DNA of 64,000 nucleotides from Candidatus Scybalocola faecavium (GCA_018713145.1 DVFP01000026.1:62001-126000); one strand, 5' to 3'; numbered from the stretch's first letter, positions 8,465 to 17,725 are shown. Notes: generated from the letters alone by a model not told the origin. A program made the numbers and translations.

Positions 8465-10851
8465 TAAAAAATAATAATCTGCGCCCGCTGAAACGTATGG
8501 CAAAAAGAAGCATAAAGGCCCACCCCTGCCGCTCCTTTGCCATAGTGCTGGCCATTTTTATATGCAGCGGGGTCATGATCTTCATGCCTCTGGCTAATAC
8601 GATCTCCATTCTTATCAATACTTCCCCGGACAAAAACAGCGCCCATGTAACCTATACAGATGCGGACGCTGTCCAGGCTTCCGGGCTTTCCTCGGATCCC
8701 CATTTTCAATCCTCCGTTTTTTTCCGGCAAAGTTATCTCGGCCAGGTTTTGGGACATTACACCCGACTTGCATGGAGCCAAAGCCGGGGCCAGACTGGGT
8801 CTGCCAGTCCGTCGCTGATCCGGGGAAGCTTTCCCGGGAATGTTCATGAAGCTGCTGTGGATCAGGCTCTCGCAGATGCCCTAAACCTTTCCCCCGGAGA
8901 TTCCATTTCCTTTTGTCAAAAAGATCAGGCTCCGGTTTCCTTCACGATATGCGGTATTGTCCAAGATGCAGATCTTTCCGATATACCTTTCATCTGGGTG
9001 TCTGAGGACTTCGCGTCAAGGAGCCCTTATCTGGCCCAAAGGCCCTATCTTTTTATGGCAAGATTTCTCCCCCAATACGTCCACCACCCGGAAGATATAT
9101 CTTCTATTTTAGATGCCCTGATCACAAAGTGGGGACTTGATCCGGAAAATCTGTCCACCAATTTAACGGAAACTTATACTATTCCCATACATCCTGAGCA
9201 TATAATCCTGTATCTCATGCTTGATGGCACATGTCTGGCCATTGGGCTTTTAGTTATTTATAGTATTTTCACCATCTCCGTAACCTCCCGCACCAGGGAA
9301 TGGGGACAAATGGCCACCCTTGGGATGAGCCAACGTCAGATCTCCCGTATGATCCTTTATGAAGGGGGCTATTTATGCCTTTTCGGGAGTCTTTCCGGTA
9401 TTATAGCCGGTGTTTTTGCCGCCTGCCTGGTTACCGGCTACTGGCCGTTTAAGTATATCCTCGGCTTTTCCCTCTTAGTGTTTGCTGTGACCTGCAGCTT
9501 TATCCTTTTATGCCTGTCACGCCCCGCCCGCCTTGCTGCTGCCATGTCCCCGGCAGAGGCGGCAAATTCCCAGGGACCTATGCTCCAGGTCCTAAAAGGC
9601 CCTAAAAAGCCCAAAGGGCTGCAAACGCCCAAAACCCTGGCTTTACGCCATTTTCAGGCCCACCGTAAAAGAATGAAATTTTCCATGCTCTCCCTGATGG
9701 TTGCCGGCATACTGTTTATTTTAGGCACATCCTATATTAGCGCTATTAATCCGGACAAAATGGCCCGACAGATTCTTTTTCAGGATGCGGAATATGTTAT
9801 ACGTTATAACTGGGAAAATTTCTACGGAACGACCATAGAAGATCTTATCGATTTGCAAAAACATAATGTACTAAACGAAGGGCTGATCCGGGAGCTTGAT
9901 CAGGTTCCCCAGGTGGAAAGTGTTGAACCGGTCCGGGGGACAGTGATCTCCTACACTGCGGATAATATGTGGGAAAATGAAAATATCTGGGAGCTGACTG
10001 ACCGGCTTCTTAATGAGATCCGGAAAGATCATGGCGCTTACGCTTTCCCGGATATAACCCGGGAGGATCTGGCAAAAGAAAACGGGGTGATCTACAATGG
10101 CTATGGCATTTATGGCAGCCAGGATCTTGAGCTGGGAGATAAAGTAACCTTAAAATATTTTAACGGCACTGCTTATCAGACCATTGAAGTGACGATCATG
10201 GGAATCACATCCTCAGATTTTATCCATAGTCATACAGATGCCTATGGTTTTCTGGCACCCAGGTCACTTCTTGAGAAAATGTATCCGGACATGACTCTGG
10301 TCCGCCAGTTGAATATTTCCACCAAGGACCATCAGGTTTCCCGGGAAACTGACGCTGCCATCCAAAGCATTACAGACCGCCATGAGCTGATTATCACAGA
10401 CATGCTCTCCCAAAGCCTGAAAGAAACGGATGAAACCAATAGCCTGGTGATCGCATTGATCCTTAGCGGCTGTGTCATTGCCATTGGATTTAGTATGATC
10501 AATCTTCTAAACACCATGATTTCCCAGATCCTTTCCAGGAACCGGGAGCTGGCCCTTCTGGAAGCGGCCGGCATGACCTGCACCCAGATTCGGAAAATGC
10601 TTATTTACGAAAGTCTTGGCCTGGCCCTCCCCTCTGCAGCCGTTGGCATCCTTTTAGGTACTTTTGCCGGATGGGCCATTATCACTTTGCTGATCCGCAG
10701 CGGTATCTCCTATATGACCTGGCATCTGCCGGTCCTTTACGGGCTTTTGTACATTGTCTTATCCATCCTGACAGCTTCCGGCATATCCCTGGCTGCCTGT
10801 CATTCCATCGAAAAGACGCCCCTTACACAGCGCCTGAAGCGCAGCGAATAA
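8455..10851 (+). CDS. ABC transporter permease with tandem FtsX domains
   Basis: A 798-residue permease. One membrane segment (about 28-48), an extracellular domain, a three-helix FtsX bundle (about 250-360), another segment near 405-425, a second extracellular domain, and a second bundle (about 660-785). This is the duplicated FtsX layout of eight helices, unlike the ten helices of BceB. ATG at 8455 has GGGGAG upstream. The stop is separated by a single base from the stop of the convergent histidine kinase gene, which suggests but does not prove that the two-component system controls this exporter. Confidence 0.85.
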   Translation: MSLIKNNNLRPLKRMAKRSIKAHPCRSFAIVLAIFICSGVMIFMPLANTISILINTSPDKNSAHVTYTDADAVQASGLSSDPHFQSSVFFRQSYLGQVLGHYTRLAWSQSRGQTGSASPSLIRGSFPGNVHEAAVDQALADALNLSPGDSISFCQKDQAPVSFTICGIVQDADLSDIPFIWVSEDFASRSPYLAQRPYLFMARFLPQYVHHPEDISSILDALITKWGLDPENLSTNLTETYTIPIHPEHIILYLMLDGTCLAIGLLVIYSIFTISVTSRTREWGQMATLGMSQRQISRMILYEGGYLCLFGSLSGIIAGVFAACLVTGYWPFKYILGFSLLVFAVTCSFILLCLSRPARLAAAMSPAEAANSQGPMLQVLKGPKKPKGLQTPKTLALRHFQAHRKRMKFSMLSLMVAGILFILGTSYISAINPDKMARQILFQDAEYVIRYNWENFYGTTIEDLIDLQKHNVLNEGLIRELDQVPQVESVEPVRGTVISYTADNMWENENIWELTDRLLNEIRKDHGAYAFPDITREDLAKENGVIYNGYGIYGSQDLELGDKVTLKYFNGTAYQTIEVTIMGITSSDFIHSHTDAYGFLAPRSLLEKMYPDMTLVRQLNISTKDHQVSRETDAAIQSITDRHELIITDMLSQSLKETDETNSLVIALILSGCVIAIGFSMINLLNTMISQILSRNRELALLEAAGMTCTQIRKMLIYESLGLALPSAAVGILLGTFAGWAIITLLIRSGISYMTWHLPVLYGLLYIVLSILTASGISLAACHSIEKTPLTQRLKRSE

Positions 10852-10852
10852 A

Positions 10853-11896
10853 CTATTTTTCTGCAGGTTCATCCTGGTTTGGAAGGAATATGGAAAATAC
10901 ACTGCCTTCATTTTCCTTTGAGCGGACCTGGATATAACCGCCCTGGCGGGAAATGATCTCCCGGCTTAAATACAGTCCGATTCCCGCGCCCTCCTTGAGA
11001 TGGACCTTGCTCTCCCTGTAAAAGCGTTTGAATATATCCTCAAAATGCTCCGGGGAAATACCGATCCCTGTATCCGCAATATCAATTCTTGTAAACAGTT
11101 CCCACGGACTGACAGTTATGGAAATCGTTCCGCCATTTGGGGTATACTTTACCCCATTATCCATAATATTAAACAATGCCTCCCGGGTCCATTTAACATC
11201 ATGATACACAATAAGATGCTCATCACACTCTACCCGGATGCGGATACCTTTCTTCTGTGCCGCGGTCGTGATTTCCATAACGCCGGCAGCAATCGTATCA
11301 TAGATCCGGGCCGGCTGGGCCTTAATGTGGATCAGGCCGCTTTCCATCCTGGACATTTTTGCCAGCACATCCACTAAAAAGCCAAGCTTTTGTGCCTGTC
11401 CGGAAACCGCCCTGGAAAACCGGTCGCGCTGTGCCGGGGTAATATCCTCATCTTTAAGCATGGCCGAATACATGGTAATGTTGGCAATAGGCGTTTTCAG
11501 CTGATGAGAAATATCAGACACCATTTTCTGGATCTCAGCTTTTAGTGAAGCCTGGGCCTTTGCCTCTGAAACCGTTCGGTCCGCCAGCTTATCCAGCCGG
11601 GTCTTAAGCTTGGCCATTAAAGTATCTTCATCCGCATACCCTGAAGGCACCTTTCCCTTGGAAAGCTGGTCAACATAGGCGCATACATCGTCAGAAAAAT
11701 CCATCACCTGCCTGCGCAAAACTTTCCACAACAGGATCCCGCCACCTGCCATAACACCGGCAAAGGCAGAAAAGGCCAGCCGATAGGCTAAATTTAAAGG
11801 ACTGTTCCATACAACTAAAACAAATGCGGCCAGGACTGCCCCAAGGGCAGCCATGACCACAATGGCCATATTTTCTTTTATTATTTTTTTATTCAT
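10853..11896 (-). CDS. Sensor histidine kinase, short intramembrane type
   Basis: A 347-residue kinase with two adjacent membrane segments (about 10-30 and 40-60) and almost no extracellular loop, then HisKA with His131 in SHQLKTPI and HATPase_c (DNGVKYTPNGG, DTGIGI, GAGIGLYL). Kinases of this build often sense through an ABC transporter partner. ATG at 11896 has GAGG upstream and overlaps the response-regulator stop by 8 bases. It faces the FtsX permease tail-to-tail. Confidence 0.9.
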   Translation of the reverse strand: MNKKIIKENMAIVVMAALGAVLAAFVLVVWNSPLNLAYRLAFSAFAGVMAGGGILLWKVLRRQVMDFSDDVCAYVDQLSKGKVPSGYADEDTLMAKLKTRLDKLADRTVSEAKAQASLKAEIQKMVSDISHQLKTPIANITMYSAMLKDEDITPAQRDRFSRAVSGQAQKLGFLVDVLAKMSRMESGLIHIKAQPARIYDTIAAGVMEITTAAQKKGIRIRVECDEHLIVYHDVKWTREALFNIMDNGVKYTPNGGTISITVSPWELFTRIDIADTGIGISPEHFEDIFKRFYRESKVHLKEGAGIGLYLSREIISRQGGYIQVRSKENEGSVFSIFLPNQDEPAEK

Positions 11897-12572
11897 TTGC
11901 CTCACCGATCCACTGATACCCCATGCCATAAATCGTCTTAATATACTTATACGTGTCATCTGCGATTTTTCCCCGCAGGCGGCTGATATTAATCGTCAGC
12001 GTATGCTCATCTACAAAATTTCCTTCGTTATCCCAAAGCTTTTCCAGCAAAAGATTCCGGGTTAAAGCAATTCCGGGATTTTTTACAAAAATATACAAAA
12101 GCTTATACTCTGTAGGTGTCAGCATAAGCCTCTCTCCATTTTTTGTTACTGTATGTCCGTCAAAATCCACTGTTAAATGGCCGCACCGGTAAATGGACGG
12201 CCCGGGGCTGGTGCCGGTGCGGCGCAGGACCGCCTCGATCCGGCGCATGGCAATATTTACATTAAAGGGCTTTGTAATATAATCATCTGCTCCCAGATCA
12301 AAACCTTTCATAATCTCATCATCCAGTTCATGGGCAGTTAAAAAGATCAGCGGCTTATTCCCGGTATCCTGCAGCTTTTTGGCAAAATCAAAGCCATTGC
12401 CATCCGGCAGGTTTACATCCAGCAGGATCAGATCTATATCCTGGTCCTTTAAGGCGCTCCACGCCCCGCACAGATCATACACCGGTACCGGTTCATGACC
12501 GTTTTTCTGGAGATTGAAACATATACCTCCGTTTAACAGTTCATCATCTTCCACCACTAATATCCTGCTCAT
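11889..12572 (-). CDS. OmpR-family response regulator
   Basis: A 227-residue regulator. The receiver has DD at 9-10, the phospho-acceptor Asp52 (LLDVNLPDG) and Lys in DDYITKPF near 102. The C-terminal winged helix has the typical end YKYIKTIYGMGYQW. It is first in the two-gene operon with the kinase and divergent from the small membrane protein gene at 12640. Confidence 0.92.
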   Translation of the reverse strand: MSRILVVEDDELLNGGICFNLQKNGHEPVPVYDLCGAWSALKDQDIDLILLDVNLPDGNGFDFAKKLQDTGNKPLIFLTAHELDDEIMKGFDLGADDYITKPFNVNIAMRRIEAVLRRTGTSPGPSIYRCGHLTVDFDGHTVTKNGERLMLTPTEYKLLYIFVKNPGIALTRNLLLEKLWDNEGNFVDEHTLTINISRLRGKIADDTYKYIKTIYGMGYQWIGEANE

Positions 12573-12588
12573 AAAAGCCTCCTATCCA

Positions 12589-12617
12589 TTGACGCCGCCC
12601 CGCCCCTGTGTTAAGAT
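12589..12617 (+). promoter_or_regulatory. Promoter for the small membrane protein gene
   Basis: TTGACG (12589-12594), a GC-rich 17-base spacer and TAAGAT (12612-12617) lie 22 bases before the start codon. The region is shared with the divergent response-regulator gene. Confidence 0.5.
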
Positions 12618-12639
12618 GCTTTCATGGAGGCGTTCATCG

Positions 12640-12924
12640 ATGAAAAAATTTAAAAGATTTAAAAATGATCCTTTACAGATCATTGGAAGTATTGTTGCTG
12701 TTGTGTCCGCCTGGTTTATCGCCATGCCGGCAGTCAAATATTTCCGGACAGGCACTCTGGAATTTTCCTTTTTTGGGCTAATCACAGGAAATGCCGCCAT
12801 GGCCATATGGATCGTCCTGTTTCTTGCCGGCCTGATCTGTGTCCTCATCACTCAGCCTCCGGTAAAAAAGATGCGGCGGCTGGATGAGGAAGAGAAAAAA
12901 GAATTTGAAAAAAAGTCATACTAG
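12640..12924 (+). CDS. Small membrane protein, unknown function
   Basis: A 94-residue protein with two hydrophobic segments (about 14-32 and 46-66) and a charged, Lys/Glu-rich C-terminal tail. ATG at 12640 has GGAGG nine bases upstream. I do not recognise a family. It is divergent from the response regulator and monocistronic, with its own promoter and a perfect stem-loop after the stop. Its place suggests a possible target or accessory of the two-component system, which is inference only. Confidence 0.6.
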   Translation: MKKFKRFKNDPLQIIGSIVAVVSAWFIAMPAVKYFRTGTLEFSFFGLITGNAAMAIWIVLFLAGLICVLITQPPVKKMRRLDEEEKKEFEKKSY

Positions 12925-12926
12925 CA

Positions 12927-12959
12927 ATCGGATAGGGGAATACACTTCCCCTATCCGAT
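12927..12959. terminator. Perfect 14-bp stem-loop between convergent genes
   Basis: ATCGGATAGGGGAA (12927-12940) and TTCCCCTATCCGAT (12946-12959) with a 5-base loop sit in the convergent gap between the small membrane protein and PHP genes. No T-run follows directly on either side, so termination is plausible but the form is not canonical. Confidence 0.55.
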
Positions 12960-12997
12960 CTGCATAAAAGACTCTTATTTCTTTTGTCAAAGGGATT

Positions 12998-13810
12998 TCA
13001 CTTCTGATCCGCGGAATGTGAGGTATCCACCCGCTCCACATATCCCTTTTTCATCTTATTGCTCCGTTTGATAGCCTTGCTCCATCCGCCGATCTTGTTA
13101 TATACCCAAAATGAATGTGTCATAAAGGTTTTTGCCTTACCCATTTTCTCTTTTGTGGTATTTGTATAGATCGTTCCGCCGCACGCCATAGGCTGGCGGG
13201 ACTTAATATACTGGATCAGCTGAGATTCACAGGTAATGTGATCCGGAATCTCTGTATAAGCAAGCCCTACACAATCCGGCTTATGGGCATCGCTTCCTCC
13301 CGTGCCTGACAAACCGTACTGGGCGGCAACCTGTCTTGCCCTTTCATTAACCTCCATAGGCTCACAGGCATTAAAAACTTCCATAAAGTCAAACTCTCTT
13401 AAAATATCCGGATTCCGCTTATATGCCTTGGCGTTCATAAAACTCATAAACTTCTCCCCGCAGGGATGGGCCGGCCCTAAAATTCCTCCGTAATTGTGGA
13501 CAATAGGGATAAGCATCTGTACCGGAATACCTCTAAGCTCTAAAAGGCGCAGCTTAATGCTCTCCGGCATGATCACAATAATATGTCCTGCATCCAGCGT
13601 ATCATACTCCACCCCTTTAAATACACGGAAATCTTCATATTTCCTGCCCTTTATATGGTTTTTCCACTGACGGTAGCCTCCGTAGGAATCGTGATCCGTT
13701 ACCAGCATCCCGCCAAATCCCTGCTTTTGGAGCAAACGTATATATTCTTCAATAGGAACTTTTCCGTCTAAAGAGCCTTCCTTGGTATGGCAATGCATAT
13801 CGATCTTCAT
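12998..13810 (-). CDS. PHP domain phosphoesterase
   Basis: A 270-residue cytoplasmic metal-dependent phosphoesterase of the PHP family. Motifs in order: HCH near residue 7 (HxH), TDHDSYGG near 40, a Glu in KGVEYDT, HPCG near 115 and GSDAH near 190, which together form the metal site. The substrate is unknown. ATG at 13810 with GGGAG seven bases upstream is preferred to a GTG two codons earlier. Its promoter overlaps the end of the HAD gene. Confidence 0.85.
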   Translation of the reverse strand: MKIDMHCHTKEGSLDGKVPIEEYIRLLQKQGFGGMLVTDHDSYGGYRQWKNHIKGRKYEDFRVFKGVEYDTLDAGHIIVIMPESIKLRLLELRGIPVQMLIPIVHNYGGILGPAHPCGEKFMSFMNAKAYKRNPDILREFDFMEVFNACEPMEVNERARQVAAQYGLSGTGGSDAHKPDCVGLAYTEIPDHITCESQLIQYIKSRQPMACGGTIYTNTTKEKMGKAKTFMTHSFWVYNKIGGWSKAIKRSNKMKKGYVERVDTSHSADQK

Positions 13811-13873
13811 ATACACACTCCCTTCCTTACACTATTTTGTCACAGGACCATGCAAAAAGTTTCTCCTACTAAT

Positions 13874-13902
13874 ACTATACCTCTTTTTTACAGATTTTAC
13901 AA
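13874..13902 (-). promoter_or_regulatory. Promoter of the PHP gene
   Basis: On the minus strand TTGTAA (13897-13902), 17 bases, TATAGT (13874-13879). The -35 overlaps the stop codon of the HAD gene, so the PHP gene can be expressed on its own. Confidence 0.55.
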
Positions 13903-14784
13903 CGATGGTCTTAAGACAAATCTTCGGATCGCCCAAGCCACACCGTCCTCCTCATTGGTCTTTGTAACAAAATCCGCGGCTTCTTTAATTCTTTCCTCAG
14001 CATTACCCATGGCCACGGAAAAACCGGCGGCACAGATCATGGGATAATCATTTCCCGAGTCTCCGCAGGCCATGATCTGAGACGGCTGAATTCCCAGGAT
14101 CCGTCCTAAAGCTAAAAGGGCTGTACCTTTATTGCATGTCGGTGAGTTGATCTCCATATTAAAGGAAGAGGCATTGGTAATGGTCAGATCCGGAAAACAT
14201 TTTTTTATATAGGCAAAAGCCTTATCTCTTGTATCCGTATCTCCAAAGATCATATGAAGCTTTTCCACCGGGTGTTCCTGGCTGCGGACATAATCCGCCA
14301 AATGTTCCTTAGGGATCCTGGTAGACTTAATGTAAGCCAGAAGCCCGGGAGGAACCATGGAAAAATTAGACGCATTTTCATAATTTCCTTTATCCGTATA
14401 ACACTTTCCATCCATATAAGTTTCTGCCAGGCCCTGGAATTTCAGCATAACAGAAATCACCTGCGCGGCAGTTTCCTTATCAATACAGTCCTCATAGATT
14501 CTTTTCTTTTCAGACAGATCCACCACTGCGGCCCCGTTGCTTGTAAGGGCATACCGGACGCCCGGGATCTGTAAGAAAGCCTCCGGCAGGCCGCCCACCG
14601 GCCGTCCGGTGGCAGGAAGTACGATGACTCCCTGGGCAATAGCATCCTCAATGGCCTTGCGGACTCCGGGGGTGATTTCCTTTGCCTCATTATAAACCGT
14701 ACCATCCAGGTCCAGCCCGATCATGCGGATATGGAGCTGTTCTTTATTATCCCCGGCCTTTTTGGCCGCTTTTTCTTCATCCAT
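13897..14784 (-). CDS. HAD superfamily Cof-type sugar-phosphatase
   Basis: A 295-residue HAD hydrolase of the Cof/IIB type. The nucleophile motif is GLDLDGTVYN (Asp25 and Asp27), motif II lies in LPATGRP, and the C-terminal ACGDSGNDYPMI supplies the Mg-binding acidic pair. The extra Glu/Lys-rich residues 1-18 are odd, but GGAGG sits eight bases before this ATG. It follows ung by 15 bases in a hisH-hisF-ung-HAD run. Usual substrates are sugar or cofactor phosphates; the one here is unknown. Confidence 0.88.
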   Translation of the reverse strand: MDEEKAAKKAGDNKEQLHIRMIGLDLDGTVYNEAKEITPGVRKAIEDAIAQGVIVLPATGRPVGGLPEAFLQIPGVRYALTSNGAAVVDLSEKKRIYEDCIDKETAAQVISVMLKFQGLAETYMDGKCYTDKGNYENASNFSMVPPGLLAYIKSTRIPKEHLADYVRSQEHPVEKLHMIFGDTDTRDKAFAYIKKCFPDLTITNASSFNMEINSPTCNKGTALLALGRILGIQPSQIMACGDSGNDYPMICAAGFSVAMGNAEERIKEAADFVTKTNEEDGVAWAIRRFVLRPSL

Positions 14785-14799
14785 CCTTATGTCCTCCGG

Positions 14800-15477
14800 C
14801 TATATATTTTCAATCTGCCAGTCAATGGGTGTTTCCCCGTGGCTTTCTAAAAATGCGTTGGTCTGGCTAAATGGCCTGCTGCCGAAAAATCCTCGAAAAG
14901 CAGACAGAGGGCTTGGATGGGGCGCCTTTAAGATCAGATGCTTTGGATTGGTAAGCATGGCAGCCTTCTGCTGTGCCGGACGCCCCCACAAAATAAACAC
15001 AATAGGGCGATCCTGAGCATTAACAGCTTCGATCACGGCATCAGTAAAAATTTCCCAGCCCATTCCCTGATGAGAATTGGCCTGATGAGCCCGCACTGTA
15101 AGCACGGTGTTTAATAAAAGCACCCCCTGGTCTGCCCACTTTTTTAAATATCCGTTATTGGGAATATAACAGCCCAGGTCATCATGCAGTTCCTGAAAAA
15201 TATTCACCAGAGACGGCGGCAGGTCCTTTACCTGGGGTTTTACGGAAAAGCTCAGCCCGTGAGCCTGGTTTACATTATGATATGGATCCTGTCCCAGGAT
15301 CACCACTTTCACCTTATGTAAGGGGGTAAAATGAAATGCGTTAAAAATCTCATCTGCCGGAGGATAAATCACCCGGGTCATGTATTCATTTTTTACAAAT
15401 TTATATAACTTGGCATAGTAAGGTTTTTTAAACTCCGGCCCGATAGCCTCCAGCCAGTCATTATCAATCATTGACAT
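14800..15477 (-). CDS. ung: Uracil-DNA glycosylase
   Basis: A 225-residue family 1 UDG that removes uracil from DNA at the start of base-excision repair. The water-activating loop GQDPYH has Asp64, and the C-terminal HPSPLSAFRGFFG carries the catalytic His and the minor-groove loop. Length matches the family. AGGAGG lies seven bases before ATG 15477. It sits 15 bases after hisF on the same strand. Confidence 0.97.
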   Translation of the reverse strand: MSMIDNDWLEAIGPEFKKPYYAKLYKFVKNEYMTRVIYPPADEIFNAFHFTPLHKVKVVILGQDPYHNVNQAHGLSFSVKPQVKDLPPSLVNIFQELHDDLGCYIPNNGYLKKWADQGVLLLNTVLTVRAHQANSHQGMGWEIFTDAVIEAVNAQDRPIVFILWGRPAQQKAAMLTNPKHLILKAPHPSPLSAFRGFFGSRPFSQTNAFLESHGETPIDWQIENI

Positions 15478-15492
15478 TCGGTTTCCTCCTCT

Positions 15493-16254
15493 TTAAAGCC
15501 GCACAGACACGCCCCGGCTGCGAAGATATTTTTTCAGATCGCAAATCTCCATCTCTTTATAGTGGAACAGGGATGCTGCCAAAACCGCGTCTGCCTTTCC
15601 CTGTGTCAGCGCATCATAAAAATGGCTCATCTGCCCTGCTCCTCCGGAGGCGATGACCGGAACAGGAACATTTTCAGCTATGATCCGGGTTAATGGAATA
15701 TCATAGCCTTCCTTTGTCCCATCACAATCCATACTTGTCAGCAAAATTTCGCCGGCGCCAAGAGACACTGCCTTTTTGGCCCATTCAAGGGCGTCCAGCC
15801 CGGTATCAATACGTCCGCCGTTTTTATATACATTCCAGCCGCTGCCATCTTCTCTGCGCCGGGCGTCAATAGCCACCACAACGCACTGGCTTCCAAATTT
15901 TTGAGCTGCCTGACTGATCAGCTCCGGTGTATTAATGGCCGAGGAATTAATGGAAATCTTATCAGCCCCTTCCCGAAGCAGGACCCGAAAATCCTCAACC
16001 GTCCGGATACCTCCGCCCACGGTAAAGGGGATAAATACCTGCCGCGCAACCTTCCGCACCAGATCCACCACAGTTTCTCTCTGATCGCTGGACGCGGTTA
16101 TATCCAAAAATACAAGTTCATCTGCACCTGCCTTGTCGTAGGCGGCAGCAATCTCCACCGGATCGCCGGCATCACGCAGATTTACAAAATTCACACCTTT
16201 AACAACTCTTCCCCCATGAACATCCAAACAGGGGATAATTCTCTTTGTAAACAT
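15493..16254 (-). CDS. hisF: Imidazole glycerol phosphate synthase subunit HisF
   Basis: A 253-residue TIM-barrel cyclase of histidine biosynthesis. It uses ammonia from HisH to turn PRFAR into imidazole glycerol phosphate and AICAR. The N-terminal [16 protein letters not shown] carries Asp11, and VVVAIDARR near 130 has the second catalytic Asp. Phosphate-binding Gly motifs are present. It follows hisH by 9 bases; no other his genes are in the window. Confidence 0.97.
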   Translation of the reverse strand: MFTKRIIPCLDVHGGRVVKGVNFVNLRDAGDPVEIAAAYDKAGADELVFLDITASSDQRETVVDLVRKVARQVFIPFTVGGGIRTVEDFRVLLREGADKISINSSAINTPELISQAAQKFGSQCVVVAIDARRREDGSGWNVYKNGGRIDTGLDALEWAKKAVSLGAGEILLTSMDCDGTKEGYDIPLTRIIAENVPVPVIASGGAGQMSHFYDALTQGKADAVLAASLFHYKEMEICDLKKYLRSRGVSVRL

Positions 16255-16263
16255 AGACGCCTC

Positions 16264-16866
16264 CTATAGTCCAGCAAAATTTCTAAGAATCTGTAATCCC
16301 ACTTCACTGCTTTTTTCCGGGTGAAATTGGCAGGCAAACAGGTTTTCATGCTCCACTGATGCATGAATTTCAACGCCATAATAGGTTTTTGCCGCCACAT
16401 CTTCTATATTTTCCGCTTCCAGATAGTAGGAATGGACAAAATACACATACGGCTCCTGGCCGATTCCCTTAAAAAGCCGTGCTCCCGGGGTGATCTCAAT
16501 AGAATTCCAGCCCATATGAGGGATCTTAAGGCCCCGGTCCGGAATCCTTTTAATCTTTCCCTTTAACAGGCCAAGGCCTGCCACCCCCGGACTCTCCTCA
16601 CTTTCGGAAAACATAAGCTGCAGTCCCAGACATATCCCCAGGAAAGGGATCTTTTGATCCGCTGCATCATATATGGTATTGACTAAATTAAATTTATGGA
16701 GCTTATCCATCGCATCACCAAAGGCTCCCACTCCGGGAAGGACGATCTTATCCGCATGAAGGATCTCATCCCGGTCACGGGTCACGACCGTCTCCTGTCC
16801 AAGGAAGTTCAAGGCCTTTTCCACACTTCGCAAATTTCCAGCATCATAATCGATAATTGCAATCAT
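16264..16866 (-). CDS. hisH: Imidazole glycerol phosphate synthase subunit HisH
   Basis: A 200-residue class I glutamine amidotransferase that supplies ammonia to HisF. The nucleophile is Cys79 in PFLGICLGLQ, and the FHPEKSS motif near 182 gives the His-Glu pair. It starts the hisH-hisF-ung-HAD run and is preceded by a good promoter at 16951-16979. Confidence 0.97.
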   Translation of the reverse strand: MIAIIDYDAGNLRSVEKALNFLGQETVVTRDRDEILHADKIVLPGVGAFGDAMDKLHKFNLVNTIYDAADQKIPFLGICLGLQLMFSESEESPGVAGLGLLKGKIKRIPDRGLKIPHMGWNSIEITPGARLFKGIGQEPYVYFVHSYYLEAENIEDVAAKTYYGVEIHASVEHENLFACQFHPEKSSEVGLQILRNFAGL

Positions 16867-16950
16867 ATTTTAAATCTCCTATCAATCATCAATCCTATTC
16901 CCCCGTCTACAGAGGGATATTTGACTTAAAGTAGCTTAAAACACACTAAA

Positions 16951-16979
16951 ATCATAGCATATTCCCCCCGCTTTGTCGA
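16951..16979 (-). promoter_or_regulatory. Promoter of the hisH operon
   Basis: On the minus strand TCGACA (16974-16979), 17 bases, TATGAT (16951-16956). The leader is about 80 bases and shows no T-box or other attenuator that I can recognise. Confidence 0.6.
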
Positions 16980-17388
16980 TATTTTATCTTTTATGTCCGT
17001 CACCGCACGGCTGCGCCTTTGTAAAAAAAATATCCCTTTTCCGGTATAGTTCCTGTTTTTGGCCCCTTTTACGGCCTTTTTAACAGTACCTTCAGACAAT
17101 TTACGTTTTTTCATGTTTTTTTCTACGTTTTAAGCAATTTCCGGGAATAACATTTTATTTTTTAATTGAATTTCAACAATATTTTTTCTCTTTTTCTCAA
17201 AAACTTATTTATAATATTTTGGAAATCAATATATTTTTCCCCTCATATTTGTAACTTTTACACCGTATATTTTAGCCATTCAAAAAGAAATATTTGCAAA
17301 GGAACCCAATTTATAATATTATATCTTTATGAAAAGGTTGGGGCTGAAATTATTTTGCCCTATGACAGTTCTTTTAAGGAGGATTAAC
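16980..17388. other. AT-rich intergenic region between hisH and the DUF6465-like gene
   Basis: About 400 bases without a convincing gene. A possible plus-strand promoter, TTGCAA (17294-17299), 17 bases, TATTAT (17317-17322), precedes the gene at 17389. A 62-codon minus-strand frame (16926-17114) is Lys/Arg-rich without a ribosome binding site and overlaps the hisH promoter. I see nothing else in this region. Confidence 0.5.
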
Positions 17389-17604
17389 ATGAAAACAACA
17401 TTATTTGTTGAATATGGCCAGAATCAGACAGAAGATAAAGCTCTGATCGCAAAAGTAAAAGAGCTCTGGGTTAATGCCGGCAACAAGATCAAAGACATTA
17501 ACACTTTAAATCTCTATGTTAAGCCAGAAGAAGACTCTGTTTACTATGTTGTAAACGAAGATTTCACCGGCAAGATCAGCCTGACATCTTTAGAGGAAGC
17601 ATAA
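17389..17604 (+). CDS. DUF6465-like small protein
   Basis: A 71-residue soluble protein with a pattern I associate with DUF6465 of Lachnospiraceae: an N-terminal strand (TTLFVEYG), a middle helix, and the LNLYVKPEEDSVYYVVN region. The function is unknown. AAGGAGG lies six bases before the ATG at 17389. It is monocistronic, with its own promoter and a strong terminator. Confidence 0.7.
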   Translation: MKTTLFVEYGQNQTEDKALIAKVKELWVNAGNKIKDINTLNLYVKPEEDSVYYVVNEDFTGKISLTSLEEA

Positions 17605-17637
17605 TTACCCTTACTAATCTAAAATACATAATAAGAG

Positions 17638-17675
17638 GACCGGCCCAGACACTTAAGCTTGGGCCGGTCTTTTTT
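17638..17675 (+). terminator. Intrinsic terminator of the DUF6465-like gene
   Basis: GACCGGCCCA (17638-17647) pairs with TGGGCCGGTC (17660-17669), followed by six T. It ends the gene at 17389-17604. Confidence 0.9.
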
Positions 17676-17725
17676 CGTCAATGGCCTGGCAGGCAGATAC
17701 CATGCCTGCCGGCTTTGTTTTTAAT

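Noticed and set aside
7766-12572. Bce-type peptide antibiotic resistance module
   Set aside because: The permease has a duplicated eight-helix FtsX layout and the two-component genes are convergent, so the name would overstate the evidence.
16926-17114. 62-codon minus-strand ORF upstream of hisH
   Set aside because: Lys/Arg-rich, no Shine-Dalgarno, and it overlaps the likely hisH promoter.
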